A stretch of DNA of 64,000 nt, from contig NC_068359.1 in NCBI RefSeq assembly GCF_020536995.1, forward strand, positions 87,160,697-87,224,696, given 5' to 3'. The notes beneath the pieces were generated by a model. The model was not told the DNA's origin. It was given only the letters and a program-made list of their open reading frames with translations, and made no database searches. Made by a program: the position numbers and the translations under genes. This document shows, one piece after another, positions 1 through 13,039 of the stretch (positions are counted from its first letter, which is position 1; the number at the start of each line of letters is the position of its first letter). Origin of the DNA: Dreissena polymorpha (lineage: Eukaryota > Mollusca > Bivalvia > Myida > Dreissenidae).

Positions 1-3000
1 CGAGAGAAGAAGATTTGGTTGGGCGTTTCCTTGACGGATTGTACGATGAAGAAATAAAGTTTTAAGTCGAGTTCAACAAAGAACCACGTATGGTAGATGA
101 AGCAGTCTACCACGTTGTTAATCTGATGCAGATCCGAAACGTGAAAAGGAATGATAAAAAAGGGCGATTCAAACACGCCGAGCATACGAATCAAAAACGG
201 ACGAGAAGCGATATTCGGGAAACAACTGATAATAACAGTGTTCCAAATACAGATCCACGTAAGATCCCTGTGATAACAGGCCTTGATAACGAAAAAACAA
301 GAGGCAAAGCAGTCCGATTGAGAACGAGCTCATTCAAGGGTTACTTGCAAGAATTGAGAAGCTAAAAAAGGAAAGAGTAAGAAAAAATGCAGCGAGCAAA
401 AGTGAAGTTGAGTGCTATAGCTGTCACGGCATTTGTCACTACGCGAGAGAGTGTCCAAAGCGGACCAATGAAAAATGTGAAAAGGCTGCAAGTAACACTA
501 AGTTCAATTTAAACTACCAAGGACCGACCCTTGTGGCCAGAGGGAGGTCCCAATAAAGAAGACAGGCCAGAAAAGTCCAGAGAAAGCAGATAATGCGATG
601 CCTGCTAGAAACGCAGAACATTTCGCAAGAGGTAAAGTGAAGAGAAACTTGGCTAAAGGTGTCTACGTTAGATGTTACGTGAACGACACGCCTATTACTT
701 TTACCGCCGATACGGGTGCCTCTCACACAGTAGTTTCCACTAGAGTTTTTGAAAACATTTGCGCAGCGAAAAGGCCTACGCATAGTTAAGTCCTCGTGTT
801 TGGTTGGGGCGGTGGGTCGCAAATAAATGAGGCGAGAAAAGCGAGCCTTACGTGAGAAGTAGGACCGATGAAGATTGAACAAATGGTCATCGTTGCAGAG
901 ATCGAAGAGGATGCTTTGATAGAATATGACATTTTGAAAGGTTCAAAAGGTGGTCCGGCGGATATACTTCTAAGCAACATTAAAATAATTCTTTACGGAA
1001 GGGATATTCCAATATTTCAAGTAGGAAAGCACAATAAGACCAGGCGGGTGATGGTAGCTGACGACACAAAAGTACCCGGTTTAACTGAGATGATTATATA
1101 TTATAGATGTTTTTGTGGAGCGATATGAAAAGGATAAAGATGACGAATGTGAGTTCGTTATAGAGTCAGATGACAGGTTTTACGACCAGTATCCTTTGCA
1201 AATGGCATCGACATTGGTGGATTTAAATCGAAATCCAACCTGCCAATTAAGAGTGTTGAATCCGAGTGACACAGTGGTGGAGTTAAAACAGGACGCAGTT
1301 ATCGCACAAGCTGAACATGCAGACAAACAGCGTGACCGTTCAAATATTCGCCGAATACAGATTGACCAACAATCAACGTGAAGTAAGATCATAGAGTTTC
1401 AAGAAGCCAGTGAGTCTGAAGTGCCCGAACATTTGATACCGTTTGCAAAAAGTCAAAAGAAGGTACAGTCTAGCGATAACTTCTCAAAAGCAGAATGAAA
1501 CATTGGGCTCACGACGCTGGCTGAACACTCTATTAATACGGGCGACGTAGAGCCAATAAAACAGAGACCACGACGGTAGCCATTGGCGTATGCCGGACAA
1601 GAAAAGACGATCATAGATGACTAGCTGCAGAAGGAAGTGATACAGAAGAGTACTTCGCCATGGGCTTCACCTATTGTTCTCGTAAAGAAGAAGTGTGGTG
1701 CCATAAGACCGTATGTAGATTATCGGAAACTGAACGCTTTGGTGAAACCGGATGGTTTTCCGTTACCAAGGGTACAGGATTGCTTAGTCGCAGTGGTCGG
1801 ATCAACTTTGTTTAGCAGCTTTGACCTTAGTAGCGGATACTTTCAGATCCCACTGAAAGCTAAAGACCGACCAAAAAGTGCATTCTGTTGCAAGTATGGT
1901 CACTATGAAATGATCAGAATGCCATCGTAATGCGTTATCAAGATGCGCAACTCCTTAAGATTGTACATGCGCAGAGGTCGATATGAGCAAACCACTTAAG
2001 TGTGGACCATGCAACAAATGCAAACGAAAGTCAGAGATGATGAGTTGGACCCCCAAAGTAAGCCAACAGTTCGCGAACGAAGTAAAGGAAAACCAAACAG
2101 AAGCCAACAAAGAAATCACAGGTCCAGTAGAAATGAAAATTGAGCAACGTGAAGCAATGCACTCAATAAGAACGGCGAAGGGAGACAAGCAATTCAGTAA
2201 AAAAAACGATGAAAGTAACTGGGTATGGAGTGAGACTTCGGATACATTTGCTATTTAACAGAGTGCAGATGAAGATTTAGCTGTCATAATTAAGGCAAAG
2301 CGAGAGGATAAAAAAAACGGGAAGTGATGTCATCGACCTTTGTAGCTCAGAGCGTAGACATTATTGGCTCATGTGGGATGATATATATCTGAAAAATGAT
2401 ATTATGTACAAGCGGTAATCTCTGGACACTTAGGAGTTAAGAAAACAAAAGAGAAGATATTACAAAGATATTACTGGTACAACCTGAAACAAGACTTGCA
2501 GCTGTACATTAAACAATGCGACATATGCACGGCTGACAAGACTCTTAACAAAAAACCCAAAGCTCCAATGGGACACTTTCGAAGTGGTGGTCCATGGAAC
2601 ACGCTTGCACTGGATTATATGGGGCCATTTCTGAAACTGAAAGAGGAAATAAGTATATCCTTGTAATAACCGATCAGTTCACCAAGCATGTTGAAGTAGT
2701 AGCCGTACCAAACCAGAAAGCAGAAGATTGTGCATCGCGACTCCTCAACGATCTTATATCTAGATGGGGAGCACCTTTAAAGATTCATTCAGACCAAGGA
2801 ACCACGTTTGAGAGCAAGATTTATCAAGAGCTCTGCAAATTGCTAGAAGTACGGAAAACACGAACCAGCCCAAGAAACCCGCAGAGTAATGGCTAAACCG
2901 AGAGGTTTAATAGAACGCTACAGAAAATTATCAAGGCAAACCTTACTCAGGAGCAGGAAGACTAGGATATGCACTTGGGTTGTTTGGCCGGTGCTTATAG

Positions 3001-6000
3001 ATGTACGCCAAATGAATCAACTCAGTTATCGCCGAACATGTTATGCTTAGGCCGTGAATTACGCTTACCAGTGTTCCCATACAACGACAGCGCCGTGGAA
3101 GTTGTCCAGTACGCAGACTACGTAGAAGGCCTGAAAAATAAGATGCTGCATGCACACGCCATCGCTAGAAAATATCTCAAAAGGAAGGCGGAACTCAGCA
3201 AGGAGATCTACGACATACGAGTAGCCGAATACAACAATAAAGGCGATTTAGTGTGGTTTTACATGAAGTAAGAAAAGTGATCGTTACCCCAAAACTTGAG
3301 AAGCGGTTTGAAGGTCCTTATGTAGTGATCAAAAGAACATCAAAAGAACATCGCCATTTAATTTTGAAATAGCGCTGAATAATAAGGGTTCAATTAAAGT
3401 GGTTCATCACAATAAACTTAAACCTTCCGAAGGCAGTGTGGGCGCGACAACTTTCCTCGAACTTGAGAAGAAAATTTCGCAATTCATCGATGTCCGCTCA
3501 GTACCTGTATTAAGCACCAACGTATAAAGCACTATACGTAATATTTAACATTCAAGAAACCTTGTAAATGGTAAACATTCAACATTTAATTTAAAATGTA
3601 ACATTAAGCGTATTAACATTAAGAGCAACATTAGCATGGTTCGTGTTATTCAGCGTTGTAAGTAAAACGTTAATACGGAGTATATTTCGCATCTATTTGC
3701 ATAAATATGACATTTTAAGGCAATTATTAAATAAAATGAAGCATGAAGCTTAGTGATAAGAAAGTTATTTTACGCGATAAGTCACAGATGACGTGGTTGA
3801 GCGACACGGACGATTTCGCGCAGTGGCAAAGGCACCAATTCATTTTCGTTTGACAATCACTTAATAAACAAATTTCTTTTACAGAAAATGTACGCATTGA
3901 AAACCGCCAGCTACAGGAAACTATATAAAGGCCGATTCTGCCTGAAAGCCGACCGAAAACACCGCGCCATAGCACATGCACTAAAACACCATGTTTAACT
4001 CGACAGAGTACCATTCTATTGTACATTGTGTAACTTCGGTGCACGGCTACAGTAGACCTCCTGCACCATGTTAAGCAGTACAAGAGACATGTAGTAGAGG
4101 CAGCCACATGGGTATCACTGATCAACCGACGGTGCTGAGACAGAGTACGAACCCGGTTGACCCCAACTCTCTAGTGGAAGTGATCGACATGGAAACGAGC
4201 GCGGAAGATCAGGATGAAGAAGAGTACATCACCACTTATTCGCATCAGCGTCCAATGATCAACCATGTTCAACCAGATTCGTGCATGTCGAATGTCCTTC
4301 CACCAACGTCTTCATCTTTAGCATTTACTACGCCCATTAACAACGTAGGCACAGCGAGAAACCGGACGCCACATTTGAGCAGTATTTCGGACCCATACAC
4401 GTCACAAATTAGCATCTAGTCAATGCCATCCTTATCGAGTCTTCTGGTTGTAAACCTGACGTCGCTAGTTCCGTTAACCGTTGTCTACAACAACGCAGTG
4501 AGAAACCCAACACGATACAGATGTCTAGACAGGTTATTGTTCCACAGCAGTTAAGCATTCCAAACTCGAGGTCGTTAACGCCATAAACAAAGGAAATGAG
4601 GTTTTAAGTGAGGACAGTAGGGGACGACAAAGCCAACAGCATAAGGAGACTAGAAGAACTTAGAAGTCTCAACAGACAGGTTTCGATGCAAAACCGGAAC
4701 CACGCTTTGACTCGACAGACGCCGTCATCTTACAGAACCCCTTCTCGTAGCCAAGACAAAGGGTCAAAAGTGTGATGAAGAAAATATAAACGTTTCAATT
4801 ATCGCGAAGTGTTCATTTCATCGCTGGATAATATGTAACATTTTAACTAATATTAACAAACGTGAATTTAAACACTAGCTAATTACCAGTCACATAGTGC
4901 AAAGAATAATTTTAAAAGTTTAATCTGTGAAAAGAAAGGATTGGTGACAGACAGAGTTGATATGTGAGTCGGGCATTCTGTGTACGTTTAATCTTACGCG
5001 GAATCAAAGGACTGAGAGGACTTTTGGTGTAACGTTTACGTATGGACGATTTAACTGTCATTTGTGTCAGTACATTCTAATATTACATGTGTATATATTT
5101 CATGATATCTATTACATAAAGTTGTGAAGTATAATATAAACTCTTGTTTGTGTTCCCAAACTTGTTGTGTAAGTTAAAGCATGATAAATATATGTTATTG
5201 TTGTAAATGAGATTTTTACTAAGTAAGTCATTATAATATAGTACAATGTGTTTGGTTACAGGAGTAAAACAAACTCGTTGGAGGGGGGTATTGATATGCG
5301 TTGCATATCAGGACAATCACAATGAACTTTAAAACCAAACACTTACTTTTAATATGATCTTTTAACTGTTACCCTTTAATCTGTTGTGCATCTGTATAAT
5401 TCTTTTTTATTCACCTGAGAATCTACACAGAGCATATGACAGCCAAAACATTAAATATATACATTACGGCCCGTATTATTCACGGCCATTTTACACATTA
5501 CCATATTCTGGTTGTACGCCTGTGGATTATTTTATATCGTTTTCGAATTTCTTGTCCGGATTCGAGTGCTGTCACCTTCCTCGTGATTTTCACTGTAGTT
5601 GTGTTTGTATTTAAAGTTCATCTTTAGTACTATGTAAAACATTTATATCTATATTACATTACTGCTGAGTAATAATGACCACAGTTACATATTAACAGTT
5701 GTTTTACGATAAAACTTAATTTGTCCATGAGACGCCGGTTCATTGTCAGCCATTTGTCGCAGTGCTTTATGGTCGGATGTGTTATCTCTTTTAACCAATA
5801 GCTATCTTCACGATGTCTTATTTTAGATCAACGGTAATGTTTACATGTTCTAGCATTTGACCCTTTGTATTCGTCGTTTAAAGAGACATATCGACTCTGA
5901 TTATTTTCAATTTTTGAAGCCATTTTCTCAAGTACTAGACGTTCTTAGTGAGCGTTCTAATTCTGGCCATTTGGTCGCCCCGATTAGGCCACTTTGGGGC

Positions 6001-6300
6001 GCCCATTGCCAACTGGCCTGCTCAATGACCAGTTTTGGCCGTAAGTGACCTTGTTTGGCCACATTTGCCCATACGCTAGTATAAAAGGACGATCAATTTT
6101 TGGTCATGAGCTCAGTTCCATAACGAAAACTTAGAGGTAGGTCCTTTTATAAAATTAACAGCAAACGCTTTATGATCACTAATATTTATTCGCAAGAGCT
6201 CATTGAACCTCATATTAAGGTACTTACCTGTGACATTTCATTACGACATTTTGAAGCATTTATTGTTAGTGTATGTACATAATATTGGTGCCATTATCGA
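1..6300 (+). mobile_element. Ty3/Gypsy-type LTR retrotransposon, broken fossil (3' part)
   Basis: The element enters the window already inside gag, so its 5' end is not seen. Recognisable parts in order are a CCHC zinc knuckle (about 415-470), an aspartic protease active site of the ADTGAS type (about 700-760), a reverse transcriptase stretch with the SPWASPIVLVKKK and YFQIPL-type motifs (about 1640-1930), an HHCC-type integrase head (about 2430-2590), an integrase core (about 2600-2900) and a GPY/F-like tail ending near 3460. This gag-pro-RT-integrase order is that of Ty3/Gypsy elements. A further region before the 3' end, with an open stretch near 4108-4419, is unassigned. A polypurine tract (5277-5288) is followed by the 3' LTR. 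The element is old and broken, with at least ten breaks by eye. Confidence 0.85.
5290..6240 (+). repeat. Probable 3' LTR of the first Gypsy-type element
   Basis: The start is placed just after the purine-rich tract GGAGGGGGGTA, as expected for plus-strand priming. A TATA-type promoter motif (TATAAAAGG) lies near 6080, consistent with the U3/R boundary. The right edge is uncertain by 100 bases or more because the partner LTR is outside the window. Confidence 0.55.
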
Positions 6301-6636
6301 TAGTGAAAGACTCATAAGGAATAAATTAAACAAGTAAACTTGCAACACTTCAAATAATGAACTGTAGGTACTCTAATGCTCAGGTGAAAATACACTAACT
6401 GCCTTTATAGGAATATATATGTAGTTACTAGTGTAATGATTTTTGAGTTGCATACAGAATTGATCATTTTGTTCAACGTGCGACAATGAAAGTTAATAAC
6501 TTTTCAAACAGTGTTGTTTGCATTCCTCATATGTTAAAAAGTGCAGCATGGACGGCTGAAAAGACAGTGTACTACTCGTACGTACACATGCGTTCAGAGG
6601 TGGAACGTAATAAAATCTAATAGAAGTATGTAAAAC
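6301..6636. other. Flank without recognised feature
   Basis: AT-rich sequence between the LTR and the next interspersed repeat. I see no gene, RNA or repeat in it. Confidence 0.5.
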
Positions 6637-7675
6637 AAGAGCTGTCAGAGGACAGCGCGCTCGACTATTTGAGCGCTTGACAGTATAGCGTAAGCCATCA
6701 TGGGGAAATGGTTCATATTCAATAATTTATAAGACAATCTTTCAAAAATAAAAAAGGAAACAACAAAATTTTTTTTGGGGGGGAGGGGGGTAGGGGGGAT
6801 GGGGGTTGAGAGGGGGGTATAATGTGGGATGTGGTCATTTATTAGATGATCTTTCAAAAATAAGAAAAGAAAAAAAAAATTGGGGTGGGGGGGAGGTGGG
6901 GGCGGGGGGCATGGATTTTGGGTTGGGGCGTGGGGTATTGTTTTGGTGGAATCCATTGTGGTATTCAGGTAGGTGTTGTTTTGTCAAAGTATTAATAAAA
7001 TCTGATAATAAATAAAGAAGTTATGGCATTTTAAGAAAAATGTTCAATTATCAAATTATAAAAGGGGCCATAATTCTTTTAAAATGCTTGATACAGTTGT
7101 CTGCTCTTGTTTATAGGTTGGGGTCATGTTGGTAAAGAAGAATGCAAAATATAAAGCAATATGTCAAAGGACATAGGAAATATTTGGGGTAGTACGCAAA
7201 CTTTAACATAGATTTATCAATAATATGCATATTCTAAGTATAAAAGGGGCAATAATTCTGTCCAAATGCTTGATAGAGTTGTCTGCTCTTGTTGATAGGT
7301 TGGGGTCATGTTGGTAAAGACGTATGCAAAATATGAAAGCAAAATGTCAAAGGACATTGAAAATATTTGGGGTAGTACGCAAACTTTAACAATTGCTGCA
7401 TATTCTAAGTGGAAAAGGGGCCATAATTATTACAAAATGCTTGATAGAGTTGTCTGCTCTTGTTTATAGGTTGGGGTCATGTTGGTGAAGAAGTATGCAA
7501 CATATGAAAGCAATATGTTAAGGGACATTGAAAATATTTGGGGTAGTACGCAAACTTTAACATTTGCACGCAAACGCCAACGCACACGCACCCGCCAACG
7601 CACACGCCGACGCCGGGGTGAGTAGGATAGCTCCACTATATATATTTCATATATAATAGTCGAGCTAAAAAGGAA
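6637..7675. repeat. Interspersed repeat, about 1 kb, with three internal units
   Basis: The left edge reads ACAAGAGCTGTCAGAGGACA and the right edge ends in a GTCGAGCTAAAA motif. I recall both ends from many dispersed copies in bivalve genomes. Inside are three imperfect direct units starting near 7060, 7242 and 7413, each with AAAAGGGGCCATAATT, TGTCTGCTCTTGTT and GGGGTAGTACGCAAACTTTAA motifs. The right part is a short GC-rich array of CGCACACGCC type (7566-7615). G-rich runs at 6775-6800 and 6880-6910 interrupt the left half. No coding sequence is evident, so it is probably a non-autonomous DNA element, class unknown. Confidence 0.6.
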
Positions 7676-7975
7676 AACAAAAAACAAACAAGAAAAAAAC
7701 GTTGTTTTATATGTAAACTTGGTACAAAGTCTGTTGCAGAGCAGTAGAGAGCCGATTACACGTATGTCACAAAACGTTTCGTTGCTATGATATATCGCCG
7801 TACAGCGCGGAACAGAAATTTGTTTCCTGCAAGAGATAATCGATCATCAAAGCCATTAAAGAGATTATTTGTAGTAATAGGGCAGCATATATCGGTAAAG
7901 CAGTGGGTTCTAAGGTTTGTATAATGTGTTTATCTTAAGAGAAAGTGTTCGATTGTTTCTGAAGATCCACAGGAA

Positions 7976-8365
7976 CTTAAGGGGGAGTCGAAGACGTGTG
8001 TGTAGGATTTGTCCAGATCGCGAACCGCAGTAAAAAAAGAGGTGAGGATTTCTTTTTAGCTTTGTTTAGGGCGTTTTTAAAGGAATGTACGTCTGGTGAA
8101 TCTTGTATTGTTATGTGCAGTTGATTCCACTCCCGTTTTGCGCACGTGCTCTGGCATGTCGAATGTGTTTCAAATTGTATCCGTCTGATTGGGTTTGAAT
8201 AATATGTCGAATAAGATCTGACATGTATCCCCGGGGGTGAGAATCCATTTTGTAAAAAAGAAGTAGGCGATGTTGTTTCCTTCTTTCCGAGAGTGTATCC
8301 CATTTGATGTCGTTCAGTAGCTTTTGGATGTTGCAATATTTTACCCTTTACTAGCGCCATCGGCA
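7976..8365 (-). pseudogene. LINE reverse transcriptase C-terminal fragment
   Basis: The minus strand encodes about 130 residues whose second half (REWNQLHITI, then DSPDVHSFKNALNK) matches the ending typical of jockey/CR1-type non-LTR reverse transcriptases, where a conserved (R)xWNxLP motif is followed by a short helix of the SxxxFKxxL type. No catalytic motif is present because only the region after the thumb is left. Upstream and downstream sequence is not recognisably LINE. I take it as a 5'-truncated, old insertion. The family-level assignment is from memory, and the clade is uncertain. Confidence 0.6.
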
Positions 8366-8396
8366 ACAGCAAACCTATCAACCTGAAATACAGCAT

Positions 8397-10090
8397 TTAT
8401 ATTATGTAAGTTAACAACAATAAACTAAAACTCTGTTTACGGTTCTATTATCGTATTGCTATTACTTTATTATAAGACCTTAATCAAAAAGCAATAGAGC
8501 TCACTGTTTACCAAGCTTGACATAAAAGAACACTGTTAGACATTATTCCAATTAAATCGCTTTGGTTACGACGTCATTTCACCTGACCTGCACCGGCCGA
8601 TTATATGAGACCTTCATTGTGCGTTCCCTGATTCCATAGCAAACGAAACATTTTTCCCCATACGGTCGCACTGGTAATAAGCATTTGGTAATACGATTGG
8701 TGGACACAGTGTCAAGTAAATTTGTCAAGTATTTTGATAATGATTGAAAAACTATAGATGCTTTGTGGCTGACCCTCGTACCCCGTTATCTCAACATTTT
8801 ACAGTATTGTTAAAATAAATGTATCGCGAGCCACACGCACCGAGTTTAAGGGCGAATAGTCTACTGTTTTTGTTGGAGAAAAAGTAAAATCTGCCTCCGG
8901 GGTGAATACTATCGATTGTTGCCATTGGCTTATTTAATACAGAGCTCGTGATAACGAATTGCGAGGACACGTGCGTCATTAAATTAGCCAATGAACAAAC
9001 TCTTAAGTGTTCAGTCCGGTGGAAGCATTATACTTCTGCTCCGACAAATTCATGTATAGTAGTCGTCCTTTGAAGCTCGCGAGACGTTAATTGGCGACGT
9101 CGATGGCTTTTGATTTGACGTCATAGATGTCGCACAATTTCCGCTTAAGAATTTAATGATGTCAATATATGCATTCAGTAATTAAATATATATTTCGCCA
9201 TAGAAAAGGAATGTTTCACCTTGGAATAGGCAGACGATGCAAAGACGATCCTTTTCTGAATTTAAGATTTCTTATTTTCGCATACAAACTTTATTAGAGT
9301 ATGTTGAAACCAAATAGGAAATATATAATGAAATCGGTCCTGGTCTCGATGTTTTAAGGAAATTACTAGTTGCGACAATCATACGTTTTTTTCTAATAAT
9401 AGTTAATACCATTTAGTAAATAGACGGGATTTATGTACCAATTTGGATATTTCGTTTAAAGACTATCGGCAACGTCTTAAATATACAAAAATTAACAACC
9501 GATAATATTGCACCCGTGTCCTACGTTTTGAAGAAATAAAATGTTCGCCTCGGACTACAACAGGTAATTTTTAGCGTCATGTTTTTTTTATTTTTGTTAT
9601 CGCCTTTTAAAATAAAAATATTTTCTTTAACATTTAAAAAAGTCAAAATTCACCAACAAAGGTCATGCAAATCACGTTTACTTTATGTATATGACTTTGC
9701 AAAGCTTTTGATAAAATCAGGGTTTATAAAGGTATGCTATAGTCACCATGGTTTAATCACACGAGCAATCGTGGTATATTCATGCCCTACTAAAATCAAA
9801 CATAAAAAATAATTACCTCAAAATCAGCATCTCTGTCTTCATGGTTCTTTCTCTAGTAAGTCGGCCAAAATGAAATCCCAGATAAATCAACTGTTGGATA
9901 AGAAGACTTCATCCAATCAAATTATAATCGCGAATCGTGTTCTCATCTTGTAGAAACTTGTCTAAACTAAATGTCAACCCGATAGACGACCTAATTTTGC
10001 TGTCAATTTTTAAATAAATTGTCTATTAAAATGATTGTTAGCAATACGACTTTCGTAATGTGGCTGACAACTGAATATCTGTAAATCCGT
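8397..10090. other. Non-coding stretch
   Basis: AT-rich, with no recognised gene. Short ORFs at 8791-8991 (minus) and 9579-9812 (plus) show no domain, no splice-site support and ordinary local composition, so I do not call them. Confidence 0.5.
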
Positions 10091-11225
10091 GATGTCATGT
10101 TTGTGACATCAAATCAGGTGCGGATCCAAGGTTTTCGAATAGGGGGGAGGGGCGTAGGTCAAGTTTTACATGGGGCGGCTACTTTAGTGACAAATTGTTA
10201 ACCATAAAACGGTTGATAGTATCTTATGATATCCGATTCCATGCGCCGCAGGTAATTGTTTTGGGTTAAGCAACCCTTGGCATTCGATTTAAAGGCCCCA
10301 AATATGCACATTTTAATAAAAACAATATTGGCTGATTCAAAGGGTGGACGCACGCCGCTTCCGCCCTCCTACACCCGCCCTCGCAAAGATCCCAAAACGT
10401 TAAGAGAAGCACCAAAACGACACATTTGTTTCACAACTGTGAAGATTGGACAATAATCTGGTGAAAATGAACATAAATGTAATTCAGACAAATGTCATCA
10501 ATATATTCCGATTTCTATAAAGATTTGTCTTTTGTATCTTGTATTTTTGTATTTTGTCAATAACATCAGTTATGTATGTGTCGCAAAAGAGACTTTTTAA
10601 GCTTATCAACTTATTGCCGTACAAGAATATTGAATTTACCATTGTGCAAGCCTTTCTTCAAATTTAGGTAGGAAAATCGGATACCATGTTCAGTAAACTG
10701 GTAATTACGACCGACATAGAGCCCTTGTCATTTGAGCCTGATTACTAACGTTGGGTATAAAGCCGTTCACAGAGTAAAGTGAGCTGCATTTGGTGATCAT
10801 TCGATTCTGGGTTTAGTTTCTGATGCATTGCGCAGCTCAACCCGAACGACCAACCGTTAAAGGAGAGAACCCGTAATTCCTGGCAGTTTTCATAGAAAGG
10901 CATTTTTCTTTGCCGGCCCCATAATAAGCCAAAAAGCTAAACACAGAGGTTAGAACCAGAAGTCCTGGTGCGATCCTGGATCGATGATTCTAACCAAGAA
11001 TATTTGCCTTCTATCGCTGATTCAAAGATGGCAGAGCTGTCAGTCTCCAGCAGAAATACGGATGGACAATACTGACCACAACTGACCATTTTGGACAATG
11101 CTAACTAAAAACTGACCATTCTGGTGAAAGTTGGCCCAAAGAATCTCTTCGGGTGGTGCATCGAACCTGAAAATTTTAGTCATTTTTACTTCAACTTTTC
11201 ATTTTTAACATGACTTACAAAGGTA
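10091..11225. other. Non-coding stretch with a possible repeat remnant
   Basis: A short perfect inverted repeat (GATGTCA / TGACATC) lies at about 10090-10112. From about 10120 a GTGCGGATCC motif followed by a G-rich run, and a later CCGCCCTCC tract near 10360, resemble the ends of a dispersed mollusc repeat I have seen before. The boundaries are not clear. ACTGACCA motifs recur near 11070-11125. No gene is seen. Confidence 0.35.
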
Positions 11226-11405
11226 TGCGACATTTATCGTTAATGTTGCGACATATATCGACAGTTGAAATTTTTGCGACATTTGTCGTTAAAGTTGCGA
11301 CATACATCGTCAGTAGGATTTGCGACATTTATCGTTCTTTGCGACATTTATTGTCAACGTTTCGACAAATCTCGTAGCCTGAGACATATAACGGCGATGC
11401 GACAT
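11226..11405. repeat. Degenerate short tandem repeat, GCGACATTTATCG type
   Basis: About seven imperfect copies of a 20-30 base motif GCGACATTTATCGT(T) with variable linkers. Copies diverge strongly toward the right edge. No coding potential. Confidence 0.7.
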
Positions 11406-12311
11406 TGAACAGCGCTACACAGATGTACAGCAAACATCATGAGGAAGAATGCCAGTAATTTTGAATGTTTTATGTTGAAACTTGTAGAAGAACGCACGGA
11501 AAGAATTTTAGATCTAAGTACCACGGTGATTCCAGCTTATGCCCCCCATTAGTACGTTCCGTGTATAAAAACATAAACGGCGGGCATAATACAAGCATGT
11601 GTATAAACAACTGTAGGCTCCCAGAGTATATACCACATCACTAAATTACAGATGCACCCCCGTTGAATTTCATGTTGGTAAACCTATGTTGCTGAGCAAA
11701 ATAATAGCAAATACATTAAAAAAACAAACAAATTATCAAATGTTGTTCCATACAAACGATAACTCCACCAGATAACGGTCACGTATATACCGTTTTTCGT
11801 TTTTCGTCATGCATGCGACAAGTCACGAAAATCAACACGTAATAGATCATGTTCCGTTTTTCAAACACAAACACACACACACAAACACAACTCGGAAAAC
11901 CAAATTTGTATCTATACAGCTTCTGTATTTGTACTATTTATAAAACAAATCAAGAATCTTCATTTCAGTAATCTCATTTCATTGTAATTTTAAGTGTAAG
12001 AAAATCAATTAAAAAATGATGTCAGTGTTCCCGTTTATCGCGAATGCTTTTATAAAAAGAAAATCGAGTTGCGTAACGGTCTCGAGTAATAACTTATGAA
12101 AAACTTATAATTGTTCCAAAATATGCATGCAGAGGAAACTGAATAAAGTCAGCTAAACGAAATACTTCAAATGTAGCATTTGTAATTATTATAAAACAAA
12201 ACACAATCTAAACATTAAGAAGATCAATGTTTGAACATTGAAATGAAGAGTGTGTTCCGTTTTGCGTTAATGCTTTAATAAGAAGGTTAATAAAAGTCGC
12301 TACTTTCTTGA
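11406..12311. other. Non-coding stretch with CA repeat and a diverged duplication
   Basis: An imperfect (CA)n tract lies at 11866-11890. Two diverged copies of a roughly 110 base segment, each with GTGTTCC, a GCGNNAATGCTTT motif and a terminal AACTTATGAA or AATTATGAA, lie near 12000-12110 and 12215-12335. The second runs into the PHD fragment. No other feature is seen. Confidence 0.45.
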
Positions 12312-12506
12312 GAGTTAAATTATGAATGGCATTTCTCGCCCCCTACACCGCAACTGGAACTAGATTGCATTTGTCGAGATGCAGAACATGGTAAAATGAT
12401 GTGTGTGAAAAAACAATCTTGCCAATACCAGTGGTTCCATTTACGGTGTGCGAGTCTTAGAACAAAACCAAGAGGCACTTGGTTTTGTTTGAATTGTAGG
12501 AAATGA
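12312..12506 (+). CDS. PHD-finger coding fragment
   Basis: This open frame has no ATG of its own and ends at a stop at 12504-12506. It encodes a clear PHD zinc finger of about 45 residues from 12366: CICRDAEHGKMM, then CVKKQSC, then WFHLRC, then a GTWFCLNCRK terminus. The Cys4-His-Cys3 spacing and the Trp two residues before the His are diagnostic. PHD fingers bind histone tails, mostly methylated or unmodified H3K4. In invertebrates, terminal PHD fingers with this WFC..CRK ending occur in many uncharacterised multicopy and transposon-linked proteins. It is either a last exon whose upstream exons I could not find or a gene fragment. No splice acceptor is convincing at its left edge. Domain call firm, gene status unknown. 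Confidence 0.7.
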   Translation, partial: ELNYEWHFSPPTPQLELDCICRDAEHGKMMCVKKQSCQYQWFHLRCASLRTKPRGTWFCLNCRK

Positions 12507-13035
12507 ACACATCTTATTATTTTGCTTACCGATTTGTCTGTTCATTTGGTTAGGTTTACCGTGTTTCTGACAGAGAATACATTTAGTTGTTGGACTTCAT
12601 GTTATCTATTTATTAACGCTTGATTTAATCGAAAGCCGTGGGCTAATTTAAACTCGAGTTCATTTCCTGGGTAGAACCTTTACTTAAGGAAGGTCACCAT
12701 AAGAGGATTAAACCAGGAACCTCGTAGTCGCAACGCGGACATCATATCCACTACGTCCCTGTGACATATGTACTTATTGCATAAATATAATAACTCCTTG
12801 TATTCATATCATTATATAAAAAATACCCTATTCACCACCAAAACATTTCTGCAACAGGTATTTTAACTGACCCTGGTAGGCTAGAAAGTACCTTATAACA
12901 TGAAAACCGTTTACAAAATTCGGACTTCCGACTAGTAGTGTTTGTTCAAGATGGCCGCCAAAATTATAAATGTTGTAAAGTATGTAATATCCACTAAAAT
13001 TAAACGATGCTAAGATTTCATCGGACACACTAAGA
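12507..13035. other. Non-coding stretch
   Basis: No recognised feature between the PHD fragment and the LINE. Confidence 0.5.
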
Positions 13036-13039
13036 TAAT

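Noticed and set aside
3727-4125. Minus-strand ORF of 132 codons
   Set aside because: It lies antisense within the first retroelement fossil and shows no domain.
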